DNA of 10,678 bases from an uncultured Collinsella sp. (GTDB lineage: Bacteria > Actinomycetota > Coriobacteriia > Coriobacteriales > Coriobacteriaceae): contig URVF01000035.1 in assembly GCA_900551185.1 (NCBI GenBank), positions 1-10,678 of the forward strand. Direction: 5' to 3'. This document shows, piece after piece, positions 5,281 through 10,678 of this stretch. The notes beneath the pieces were generated by a model. The model saw only the letters and a program-made list of their open reading frames with translations. It did no database searches and was not told the DNA's origin. The first letter of the stretch is position 1, and each line of letters opens with the position of its first letter. The position numbers and the translations under genes were made by a program.

Positions 5281-6402
5281 ATTCGCAGCCGTCCACGATC
5301 GAGCCATTTTGTGTCTAACGGGCATCTTTCCGTCGATTACTCCCAATTTTGTCCAGTCAACAAATAGTTCAGACCGGAGTAATATCTCAGCCCTTTGCTC
5401 ATCCGAGCTTTTATCACGATATTCAGCATCGAGCATCCTGCATATGGCCTTAACGATCGCGCGGAATCTATCCTCATCGGATATCTGTCTGTGTGTCAGG
5501 AGAAGCACATCGTAGCCCATGGCCTGAAGGGCCGTCATGCGGTCAGCGTCACGCAAGCCATCCCCTGCGCGTCCGTGCGAGGCCTTTCCCTGACATTCAA
5601 TGGCCACCTGTCGCCTGCCGTCCGGCGAAGAAAGAAGTAGGTCGATATATACACGGGACTTTCCCACAATCGCTCGAGCACTTGTGCTTAGCGCCACTTC
5701 GACATTGAGCTCTATGCCGCAAAACCCTTCGCCTCCCAGGGCTCGCGGCAGTCCAAGCAACAAATACGCCTCGACCTCAAAGGGCGACGCGGCACCTAAT
5801 GGAACGAGTTGTGATACCGCCATAAATCTATTGCCGTAACGCATCCCGCAAACATCTGAACAAAAACGGTCAAGGTCTCCGCCCAAAACCAAAGCGTCTC
5901 GACGCCATAAATTTGAGGCGGTGCCGTCCTCGGACGGGCAGCGCACCCAACCGAACGTTGTCGAGATCGCGCCCGAATCAATTGCACGCGAAAGCTCCGC
6001 CTCAAGTGCCGCAGGCAGGGCACACACCGCAAACAAGCCACACATCTCCGCCAATACCAAAAGAAGCTGAAGATCCGTCAGATGCCGCGACATGATGAAT
6101 ACCGTCAGTAGAGGAGACGTAATCAAAAACCCATGCTCCGTTTCCAGTACGGATTCCCTGGGAAGCTCACCAAGAAACAGCCGCTGCCTAATGCTGGCAG
6201 GACAAGTCCGTTTGTTTCTCGTCTGAACCAATGTATACAACGGAAAACCGAGCGCGACCGCAGCCGTCGGGTTGCGGGCGAGATCATATCGCTGCCGGTC
6301 TTCTTCCGGTCGTGGAAGCGGCGGACACAGAGCGCGGACCTGAGGGGGCAAACGCCAGTACCTAAAAGCCGATATGTCACAAAGTAGATCTTTCATAGGC
6401 AC
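5269..6402 (-). CDS. PD-(D/E)XK nuclease-like protein (DUF559/Vsr-like C-terminal domain), orphan
   Basis: A 377-aa protein from GTG at 6402 (375 aa from ATG at 6396; neither has a clear ribosome site). The N-terminal half has an SAFRYWR motif (11-17) and a SPLLTVFIM...LAEMCGLFAV stretch (96-126), features I associate with AbiEi-like proteins common in Coriobacteriia. The C-terminal half looks like a restriction-endonuclease fold: SPFEVE with E209, LGLPRALGGEGF, YIDLL with D254, AIECQGK with E269, Q271 and K273, then D285-x-D287-R288 and GYDVLLLTHRQI. This matches the D...E-x-x-G...D-x-x-R...G-Y-x-V-L layout of DUF559/Vsr-like nucleases. No methylase or helicase partner is adjacent. It lies between two copies of a 123-bp repeat and its last residues (LSE) come from that repeat, suggesting arrival as a mobile unit. 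A role in phage or plasmid defence is inference. Confidence 0.7.
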   Translation of the reverse strand: MPMKDLLCDISAFRYWRLPPQVRALCPPLPRPEEDRQRYDLARNPTAAVALGFPLYTLVQTRNKRTCPASIRQRLFLGELPRESVLETEHGFLITSPLLTVFIMSRHLTDLQLLLVLAEMCGLFAVCALPAALEAELSRAIDSGAISTTFGWVRCPSEDGTASNLWRRDALVLGGDLDRFCSDVCGMRYGNRFMAVSQLVPLGAASPFEVEAYLLLGLPRALGGEGFCGIELNVEVALSTSARAIVGKSRVYIDLLLSSPDGRRQVAIECQGKASHGRAGDGLRDADRMTALQAMGYDVLLLTHRQISDEDRFRAIVKAICRMLDAEYRDKSSDEQRAEILLRSELFVDWTKLGVIDGKMPVRHKMARSWTAANLSE

Positions 6403-6437
6403 AGGAAAACACGAATTTCAACCCAGTCAGTCACGCA

Positions 6438-6455
6438 TTGGCGCGAACGCGCCAA
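6438..6455. promoter_or_regulatory. Perfect GC-rich palindrome upstream of the nuclease-like gene
   Basis: TTGGCGCG and CGCGCCAA form an 8-bp inverted repeat around AA, 36-53 bp upstream of the GTG start at 6402. Neither strand gives a stem followed by a T-tract, so it is not an obvious terminator. It could be an operator or a leader hairpin. Confidence 0.4.
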
Positions 6456-6479
6456 AAATGGTGCCGAACGGACTGCCAA

Positions 6480-6552
6480 GTTTTCAACAGCCCTCCCCAA
6501 CTGGCCAAAAGCTTGCCGAGAGCTGGACGAAGTTCTGTTGAAAACCCCATTT
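6480..6552 (+). terminator. Inverted repeat with T-tract, possible plus-strand terminator
   Basis: GTTTTCAACAG (6480-6490) and CTGTTGAAAAC (6535-6545) are perfect 11-bp arms around a 44-nt loop, followed on the plus strand by CCCCA and then TTTTTTT. The large loop is atypical, and no plus-strand gene ends here. It may instead be part of the mobile unit between the two 123-bp repeats. Confidence 0.3.
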
Positions 6553-6577
6553 TTTTCTCATGCAGAAGCTTTGCGCG

Positions 6578-6700
6578 ACAAGTGAGTAGACTTTTTTGAA
6601 CATCCCGAGCAGCCCGGTCATCCTGCTTTTCAAAACCGCAGGTAGATAGCTTGTTACAAAACTGCCTGGTCGCCAAAGTTCCAAAAGCCTACTCACTTAG
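6578..6700. repeat. 123-bp palindromic element, copy A (at the 3' end of the regulator gene)
   Basis: Same length and orientation as copy B, 80% identical with no gaps. The right end carries the intact CTACTCACTTAG (6689-6700). The left end reads ACAAGTGAGTAG, so the perfect terminal inverted repeat is shortened to 10 bp. Inner arms CTTTTTTGAAC and GTTCCAAAAG extend the stem. The right end supplies L-S-E-stop to the pdxR-like gene. It lies 1.42 kb from copy B, and the interval holds only the nuclease-like gene and its leader. Confidence 0.85.
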
Positions 6701-8128
6701 GTTGCAGAGTGCCCCCATTAGCTGCAATTCCAAGGTAGTTAGTACTTTTGGACTCAGATCGTCATACTGAACAAGAATTTGAGTTGAGTTTTCAGGGACA
6801 GATGCGCCATCGGCACACCAAAAACAGTCACCGATATCGATAAAAGGGATGCTCGAGCGCGTGAGGGCCCATGCAAAAGTGCTTCCGCCCGTTCCGCGCT
6901 CCGCAACCACGATACAGTAAAGGCCCGCGTCTGCATGCTCGATCGAGACCTCTCCTGCCGGAAATACCTTCCGCACAAGCGCCATCAGGCCATCACGCGC
7001 CTCGCGAGCACGAACGCGCACGCGGTTCACATGTCGCTCGTAATCACCCGATTCCAGCAAACGCGCCAAAGCGACCTGGTCAACAGAGCTCACCGACGAG
7101 GCGTAGAAACCAAGGTTGCGCCTAAACCGCTCCATTAGCTCATCGGGCAGCACCATGTACGCTAGACGCAACGCCGATGAAAGGCTCTTCGAAAACGTGT
7201 TGGTGTAGATAACCGACTGGGCGGCATCAATCGACGCGAGCGCGGGAATCGGCTTCCCGGCAAGGCGAAACTCACAATCAAAGTCATCTTCGATGAGATA
7301 CCGACCTGGTCGCTCGGCGGCCCAGCTCAGAAGCGCATAGCGACGCGCAATGCTCGTCACAAGGCCGGTCGGATACTGATGGGACGGCATAAGGTGAAGG
7401 ACATCGGCCCCGGTTTTCTGCAGAGCGCTCAGGTCCACGCCGTCGTCATCCAACGGGACATGTCGAACTTTGCAGCCCATAGCCTGATAGATGCGCGTCA
7501 GGCGCAAATAGCCCGGATCCTCAACGGCATACACCTTGTCGGCTCCAAGCAACTGAACCAGCATGGTATCGAGCAGCTGGGCGCCCGCGCCGATAACGAT
7601 ATCGTTGGGATCGACATTCATGCCCCTCGTCCCACGCAGATGGTGAGCAATTGCGCGTCGTAGCCGAGCGGTGCCCTGCGCCGGTGCGGGCGAAAAGATT
7701 TCGCGCTCATCTTCGGATGCCAGCGTCGCCCGTAGTGCGCTTTGCCAAAGCCGCGCCGCCTCCAAAGCGGAAGGAGAAAGTGCATCGAATGGCTCGACCT
7801 GTCCGTTGACATCATGCGCGCTGGGACCCGCAGAGGCGTTATCTCGGTCGATGCCCTCCGCAGCCGAAGCCAAAACCGGTGCATCCGGAAGCTCACAAGC
7901 GTAGTAGCCACGACGTGGCATTGAGCAAATATAGCCCTCAGCGAGTAACTGGCTATATGCATTCTCGATGGTAATGACACTGATTCCCAGATGACTGGCA
8001 AAGGCGCGCTTAGACGGAAGATGCTCCCCCGCCACAATACGTCCAGCTACGATATCATCTCGAATTTGCTGGTAAACATACTCATAGAGCGATGCTTCGC
8101 CGCGTTTTTCCAAATTGTAGTCAAGCAT
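6689..8128 (-). CDS. pdxR: MocR-family (GntR/aminotransferase) regulator of pyridoxal phosphate synthesis, PdxR-type
   Basis: A 479-aa MocR-type regulator. A GntR winged-helix DNA-binding domain (about 12-78: SLYEYVYQQIRDDIVAG, LPSKRAFASHLGIS, YSQLLAEGY, PRRGYY) is joined by a linker to a fold-type-I aminotransferase domain (about 115-479). PLP-site residues visible are HQYPTG at 250-255, EDDFDCEF at 280-287 and the TFSKS Schiff-base lysine K314. It is divergent from pdxS-pdxT, the classic PdxR arrangement, in which PLP binding switches DNA binding. I start at the ATG at 8128, with AGGTGG 7 nt upstream; a TTG at 8161 is less likely. The last residues (LSE) and the TAG stop come from repeat copy A, so the native C-terminus may have been replaced. 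The symbol rests on family plus context. Confidence 0.88.
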   Translation of the reverse strand: MLDYNLEKRGEASLYEYVYQQIRDDIVAGRIVAGEHLPSKRAFASHLGISVITIENAYSQLLAEGYICSMPRRGYYACELPDAPVLASAAEGIDRDNASAGPSAHDVNGQVEPFDALSPSALEAARLWQSALRATLASEDEREIFSPAPAQGTARLRRAIAHHLRGTRGMNVDPNDIVIGAGAQLLDTMLVQLLGADKVYAVEDPGYLRLTRIYQAMGCKVRHVPLDDDGVDLSALQKTGADVLHLMPSHQYPTGLVTSIARRYALLSWAAERPGRYLIEDDFDCEFRLAGKPIPALASIDAAQSVIYTNTFSKSLSSALRLAYMVLPDELMERFRRNLGFYASSVSSVDQVALARLLESGDYERHVNRVRVRAREARDGLMALVRKVFPAGEVSIEHADAGLYCIVVAERGTGGSTFAWALTRSSIPFIDIGDCFWCADGASVPENSTQILVQYDDLSPKVLTTLELQLMGALCNLSE

Positions 8129-8139
8129 GAGTTTGCCAC

Positions 8140-8183
8140 CTGACCTTATCGAGCTGTTCAATCTGGTATTAGGCTGACCTTAT
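8140..8183. promoter_or_regulatory. Direct-repeat operator between pdxR and pdxS
   Basis: CTGACCTTAT occurs exactly twice, at 8140-8149 and 8174-8183, in the same orientation, with starts 34 bp apart. PdxR/MocR regulators are known to bind direct repeats in the pdxR-pdxS gap. One copy lies just before the pdxR ribosome site, which would allow autoregulation; the other touches the proposed pdxS -35 region. Confidence 0.6.
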
Positions 8184-8208
8184 TATTATCTCGAAAACTG
8201 AGTATTTT
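8180..8208 (+). promoter_or_regulatory. Weak candidate promoter of pdxS-pdxT
   Basis: TTATTA (8180-8185), a 17-bp spacer and TATTTT (8203-8208) form a poor-to-fair sigma-70-type promoter about 65 nt before the pdxS ATG. The weak -35 overlaps the second direct repeat, which fits activation by the MocR regulator. An alternative is TTGTCA (8208-8213) with TAGGAT at 15-bp spacing (8229-8234). Confidence 0.35.
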
Positions 8209-8273
8209 GTCATACCCAGCTCCCCGATAGGATGTTCCGTCAAGCAATGCACATGCCAACCAAGGGAGCAACC

Positions 8274-9164
8274 ATGGCAGAACAGACCAGCAAGGCCGAT
8301 CGCGTCAAACTCAATCGCGAACTCGCGCAGATGCTCAAGAGCGGCGTCATCATGGACGTCACCACGCCCGAGCAGGCACGCATCGCCGAAGAGGCAGGCG
8401 CCTGCGCCGTCATGGCACTCGAGCGCATCCCGGCCGACATCCGCGCCGCAGGCGGCGTCTCGCGCATGAGCGACCCCAAGATGATCAAGGGCATCCAAGA
8501 GGCCGTCTCCATCCCCGTCATGGCCAAGTGCCGCATCGGTCACATTGTCGAGGCGCAGGTCCTGCAGGCCATCGAGATCGATTACATCGACGAGTCCGAG
8601 GTTCTCTCCCCCGCCGATGACGTCTATCACATCGACAAGACCCAGTTTGACGTGCCGTTTGTCTGCGGCGCCCGCGATTTGGGCGAGGCGTTGCGCCGTG
8701 TTGCCGAGGGCGCCACTATGATTCGCACCAAGGGTGAGCCGGGTACGGGCGACGTCGTTCAGGCCGTGCGTCACATGCGCAAAATCCAAAAGCAGATCCG
8801 CGACGTTGTTGCCCTGCGCGACGACGAGCTCTTTGAGGCAGCCAAGCAACTGCAGGTTCCGGTCGAGCTGGTGCGCGAGGTCCATGCCACGGGTAAGCTT
8901 CCCGTCGTGAACTTTGCCGCCGGCGGCGTAGCGACCCCCGCCGACGCCGCGCTGATGATGCAGCTGGGCGCCGAAGGCGTCTTTGTCGGCTCGGGCATCT
9001 TTAAGAGCGGCGACCCCGCCAAGCGCGCAGCCGCCATCGTCAAGGCCGTGGCAAACTTCACCGATGCCAAGCTCATCGCCGAGCTTTCGGAGAACCTGGG
9101 CGAGGCTATGGTGGGCATCAACGCCGACGAGATCGAGATCATCATGGAGGAGCGCGGGCGCTAG
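8274..9164 (+). CDS. pdxS: Pyridoxal 5'-phosphate synthase, lyase/synthase subunit PdxS
   Basis: A 296-aa TIM-barrel protein, the standard PdxS length. It makes pyridoxal 5'-phosphate directly from ribose 5-phosphate, glyceraldehyde 3-phosphate and ammonia in the DXP-independent pathway. Key residues are visible: D28 in VIMDVT, K85 in VMAKCRIGH (sugar Schiff base) and K153 in IRTKGEPGTG (second lysine). ALERIPADIRAAGGVSRM and HIDKTQFDVPFVCGARDLGEAL are family signatures. Twelve such subunits form the synthase core and receive ammonia from PdxT. The ATG at 8274 has AGGGAG upstream and gives the conserved N-terminus. It is followed 20 nt later by pdxT and is divergent from the PdxR-type regulator. 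Confidence 0.97.
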   Translation: MAEQTSKADRVKLNRELAQMLKSGVIMDVTTPEQARIAEEAGACAVMALERIPADIRAAGGVSRMSDPKMIKGIQEAVSIPVMAKCRIGHIVEAQVLQAIEIDYIDESEVLSPADDVYHIDKTQFDVPFVCGARDLGEALRRVAEGATMIRTKGEPGTGDVVQAVRHMRKIQKQIRDVVALRDDELFEAAKQLQVPVELVREVHATGKLPVVNFAAGGVATPADAALMMQLGAEGVFVGSGIFKSGDPAKRAAAIVKAVANFTDAKLIAELSENLGEAMVGINADEIEIIMEERGR

Positions 9165-9184
9165 TCCAGCAGAAAGGATCGCAC

Positions 9185-9772
9185 ATGAGCGATTATGCAG
9201 ACCAAACGGTCGCCGTGCTGGCGGTCCAAGGCGCATTTGCCGAGCACGAGGCAAGACTATCCGAGCTGGGCGCGCGCTGTATTGAGCTGAGGCAGGCGGC
9301 TGATTTGAAGCAGGACTTTGACCGTCTGGTACTTCCCGGCGGCGAGTCTACCGTTCAAGGGAAGCTGCTTGATGAGTTGGGCATGCTCGAGGAGCTTCGC
9401 ACCCGCATTGTTGAAGGCATGCCCGTCCTGGGCACCTGCGCCGGCCTGATTCTGCTGGCTCACGACCTTGCCGCCCATGACGATAAGGGCACGCCGCGCC
9501 TGGCAACCATGGATGTGCTCGTTGAGCGCAATGCCTACGGCAGGCAGCTCGGCAGTTTTCGAACCAAGGGGCAGGTAGCTGGCATCGACGGTGAAGTGCC
9601 GCTGACGTTTATCCGCGCGCCCCGCATCGTCGAGGTCCACGGCGACGCAAAGGCCTTAGCGAAAGTCGACGGCCGTATCGTCGCCGCGCGCCAGGGCAAC
9701 CAGCTCGGCGTAACCTTCCACCCCGAACTCGACGAAGACACCCGCCTCCACGAACTGTTCCTACAAATGTAG
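9185..9772 (+). CDS. pdxT: Pyridoxal 5'-phosphate synthase, glutaminase subunit PdxT
   Basis: A 195-aa class I glutamine amidotransferase that hydrolyses glutamine and channels ammonia to PdxS. Visible residues: the AVQGAFAEH start (13-21), the oxyanion-loop PGGES at 51-55, nucleophile C85 in GTCAGLILLA, and H179 and E181 in TFHPEL, completing the Cys-His-Glu triad. The length is normal. The ATG at 9185 has AAAGGA 7 nt upstream. It is co-transcribed with pdxS. No standard terminator with a T-tract follows, but a long hairpin lies about 40 nt downstream. Confidence 0.96.
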   Translation: MSDYADQTVAVLAVQGAFAEHEARLSELGARCIELRQAADLKQDFDRLVLPGGESTVQGKLLDELGMLEELRTRIVEGMPVLGTCAGLILLAHDLAAHDDKGTPRLATMDVLVERNAYGRQLGSFRTKGQVAGIDGEVPLTFIRAPRIVEVHGDAKALAKVDGRIVAARQGNQLGVTFHPELDEDTRLHELFLQM

Positions 9773-9785
9773 GCAGAGTAGAAAC

Positions 9786-9883
9786 GAGCGTGGATTTTCG
9801 GGCACATAACAAATGAGAGTGGATAATCTCCCACTTTGAACTTGAATGCAGGCTCAAACCGGGAGATTATCCACTCTCGTGCC
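9786..9883. repeat. Long perfect hairpin with DnaA-box-like arms, plus a degenerate third copy
   Basis: GAGAGTGGATAATCTCCC (9815-9832) and its exact reverse complement (9861-9878) form an 18-bp stem with a 28-nt loop, whose TTTGA/TCAAA ends can pair further. Outside, GGCAC (9801-9805) can pair with GTGCC (9879-9883). Each arm contains TTATCCAC, 8 of 9 bases of a DnaA box, in opposite orientations. A degenerate third copy, GAGCGTGGATTTTC, starts at 9786. It lies just after pdxT; a role at the 3' end of pdxST mRNA is possible, but there is no T-tract. Confidence 0.7.
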
Positions 9884-9888
9884 ATGTA

Positions 9889-9942
9889 GTCGTTTAAGAA
9901 CGTCCCCGATGACTAGTCATTTAAGAACGTCCCCAATGACTA
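9889..9942. repeat. Two tandem 27-bp units, each a GGGGAC-core hairpin
   Basis: Unit 1 (9889-9915) and unit 2 (9916-9942) differ at two positions. Each contains TTTAAGAACGTCCCC, and unit 2 has perfect GTCATT/AATGAC arms around a 13-nt loop. In unit 1 the arms pair only with two G-U wobbles. TAGT marks each unit border. From the minus strand the loop begins GGGGAC, as in the hairpin at 1-31. Confidence 0.75.
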
Positions 9943-10012
9943 GTTCCGTTTGCTGGGGAGGCGTGGGACAATACCGAGCGAACGTGATTGGTTGTCCGTG
10001 GAAGGGGTCGCG

Positions 10013-10438
10013 ATGAAAAAGCTCAAGACGCTTGCCGATGTGTTGCGACAGGCTGGCTTTGCGCGCATCACGGGTCTGTTTCTTATCTTTTACCTGCTGT
10101 GCTCGACGGCCGTCTGGCTGTCCGAGCCAACGACCCTTACGTTTGGCGATGGCCTGTGGTTTAGCTTTGAGACGGTCTCGACGATCGGCTTTGGCGACAT
10201 TCCGGCCGAGACACCGGTTGCCCGCGCCATTACCGTCATTCTGAGCATCATCAGCATCTTCTACATCGCCATGCTCACGGGCGTGGCGGTGAACTACTGC
10301 AATACGCTTATTAAGATGCGCCAAAAGGACACCATGGCGCGCTTTATGGATGATCTGGAGCATTTGGAAGAGCTCGATCGCGACCAGCTCGCCGATCTGT
10401 CGCGCCGTGTGCGCGAGTATCGTCGCCGGCAACGATAG
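10013..10438 (+). CDS. Two-transmembrane potassium-channel-like protein
   Basis: A 141-aa integral membrane protein. Layout: short basic N-terminus, first membrane helix (about 17-37), pore helix and selectivity filter (FETVSTIGFGDI, with T57-I-G-F-G-D62), second membrane helix (about 70-97), then a charged, probably helical cytoplasmic tail (100-141, with DDLEHLEELDRDQLADLSRR and an arginine-rich end). T-x-G-[YF]-G-D is the hallmark of K+ channels (Ion_trans_2 type), and F in place of Y is tolerated in bacterial channels. Four subunits would form the pore. There is no voltage sensor, RCK domain or ligand domain, so it is a minimal channel. The ATG at 10013 has a G/A-rich ribosome site (GGAAGGGG). 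A helical tail may aid tetramer formation. The physiological role is unknown. Confidence 0.88.
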   Translation: MKKLKTLADVLRQAGFARITGLFLIFYLLCSTAVWLSEPTTLTFGDGLWFSFETVSTIGFGDIPAETPVARAITVILSIISIFYIAMLTGVAVNYCNTLIKMRQKDTMARFMDDLEHLEELDRDQLADLSRRVREYRRRQR

Positions 10439-10474
10439 AACGGGTGCCGCGCGTCACGACGAGGGGGATTGCAT

Positions 10475-10639
10475 ATGAACATCACCGTCTACCTGGGCGC
10501 GAGCGTCGGCAACGACCCGGCGTTTCTGCCCGCAGTGCAGGAGCTGGGCAATTGGATTGGCGCCAACGGACACGCGCTCGTATACGGCGGGTCCAAATCG
10601 GGACTGATGGGCGCGCTCGCCGATAGCGTACTCGAGGCA
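10475..10639 (+). CDS. LOG/TIGR00730-family protein, 5' fragment cut by the contig end
   Basis: The ATG at 10475 (AGGGGG about 8 nt upstream) opens a frame beginning MNITVYLGASVGNDPAF and continuing through WIGANGHALVYGGSKSGLMG to ALADSVLEA, the end of genomic sequence. The Y-G-G-x-x-x-G-L-M-G-A-x-A-D signature is that of the Rossmann-like LOG family (cytokinin riboside 5'-monophosphate phosphoribohydrolase and related 'lysine decarboxylase-like' proteins), which cleave nucleoside 5'-monophosphates to release the base. About 55 residues of roughly 180-190 are present. The PGGxGTxxE catalytic motif would lie beyond the break. Residues read after position 10639 come from adapter sequence and must be ignored. 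It lies 36 nt after the channel gene and may share its transcript. Confidence 0.85.
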
Positions 10640-10678
10640 CTGTCTCTTATACACATCTCCGAGCCCACGAGACTAGGC
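10640..10678. other. Illumina Nextera transposase adapter (artefact, not genomic)
   Basis: CTGTCTCTTATACACATCT (10640-10658) is the Tn5 mosaic end as found in read-through. CCGAGCCCACGAGAC (10659-10673) is the rest of the Nextera read-2 adapter. TAGGC (10674-10678) fits the first bases of an i7 index. Genomic sequence therefore ends at 10639. Confidence 0.98.

Noticed and set aside
5162..5515. A 117-aa plus-strand frame starting in repeat copy B
   Set aside because: It runs antisense through the nuclease-like gene, has a GTG start within the inverted repeat and no recognisable domain.
6484..6696. A 70-aa minus-strand frame starting inside repeat copy A (SRLLELWRPGSFVTSYL...)
   Set aside because: A similar peptide can be read from copy B, but it is interrupted by TAA and the differences are mostly non-conservative. 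It is better explained as the palindrome being read by chance.
5158..6700. The two 123-bp repeats as integron attC sites
   Set aside because: Position and size fit, but no GTTRRRY or RYYYAAC cores are present and no integrase is in view. Only the analogy is kept.
5158..6700. The interval between the repeats as a CRISPR array or a composite transposon with a transposase
   Set aside because: There are only two repeat copies, 1.4 kb apart, and the intervening protein has no transposase motif.
8169..9254. A 361-aa minus-strand frame opposite pdxS
   Set aside because: It is an antisense artefact of GC-rich codons; pdxS is unmistakable on the other strand.
9944..9972. A promoter for the channel gene (TTCCGT, 17 bp, GACAAT)
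   Set aside because: The -10 is acceptable but the -35 matches only two positions; too weak to list as a feature.

Overview
The window looks like a contig end from a moderately GC-rich anaerobic actinobacterium of the class Coriobacteriia, most likely Collinsella or a close relative. Evidence for this is the GC-rich codon use, a rubrerythrin with its rubredoxin domain first, and an orphan nuclease-like protein of a type I associate with gut Coriobacteriia. Intergenic hairpins with GGGGAC cores also fit, but they are not confined to this group. The genus is inference; no rRNA marker is present.

Left part (1-1600, genes on the minus strand): a likely operon of a HIRAN-domain gene (851-1176, apparently broken by a 1-nt frameshift), a 59-aa charged small protein (653-832) and a calcineurin-like metallophosphoesterase (41-586), ending at a perfect hairpin at the window edge. 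Upstream lies a 27-aa single-membrane-helix ORF (1413-1496) whose Shine-Dalgarno sequence sits in a hairpin, resembling a type I toxin. Next (1602-4210, minus) is a tightly coupled pair: an iron-type alcohol dehydrogenase followed by a class-3-like aldehyde dehydrogenase. Their promoter region carries two related 14-bp operator-like palindromes. Facing the other way is a reverse rubrerythrin (4466-5026, plus) with a promoter and a strong intrinsic terminator, serving peroxide/oxygen defence.

Centre (5158-8128, minus): a MocR/PdxR-type regulator gene and a PD-(D/E)XK nuclease-like gene, each ending inside a copy of the same 123-bp imperfect palindrome. The two copies are about 80% identical without gaps and lie in the same orientation. 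The palindrome's terminal inverted repeat carries stop codons in all three frames, supplies the TAG stop of both genes, and gives the two unrelated proteins the same C-terminal residues N-L-S-E. The layout 'gene + 3' palindrome' recalls integron cassettes but lacks attC core sites. I regard this as the most unusual structure in the window.

Right part (8274-10678, plus): pdxS and pdxT, the two subunits of DXP-independent pyridoxal 5'-phosphate synthase, are divergent from the PdxR-type regulator. The shared intergenic region has a 10-bp exact direct repeat 34 bp apart, suited to PdxR control. After pdxT come a long perfect hairpin with DnaA-box-like arms and two tandem 27-bp hairpin units. A two-transmembrane potassium-channel-like protein follows, then the start of a LOG/TIGR00730-type gene. 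The last 39 bases (10640-10678) are Nextera transposase adapter plus the first bases of an index, not genomic DNA.
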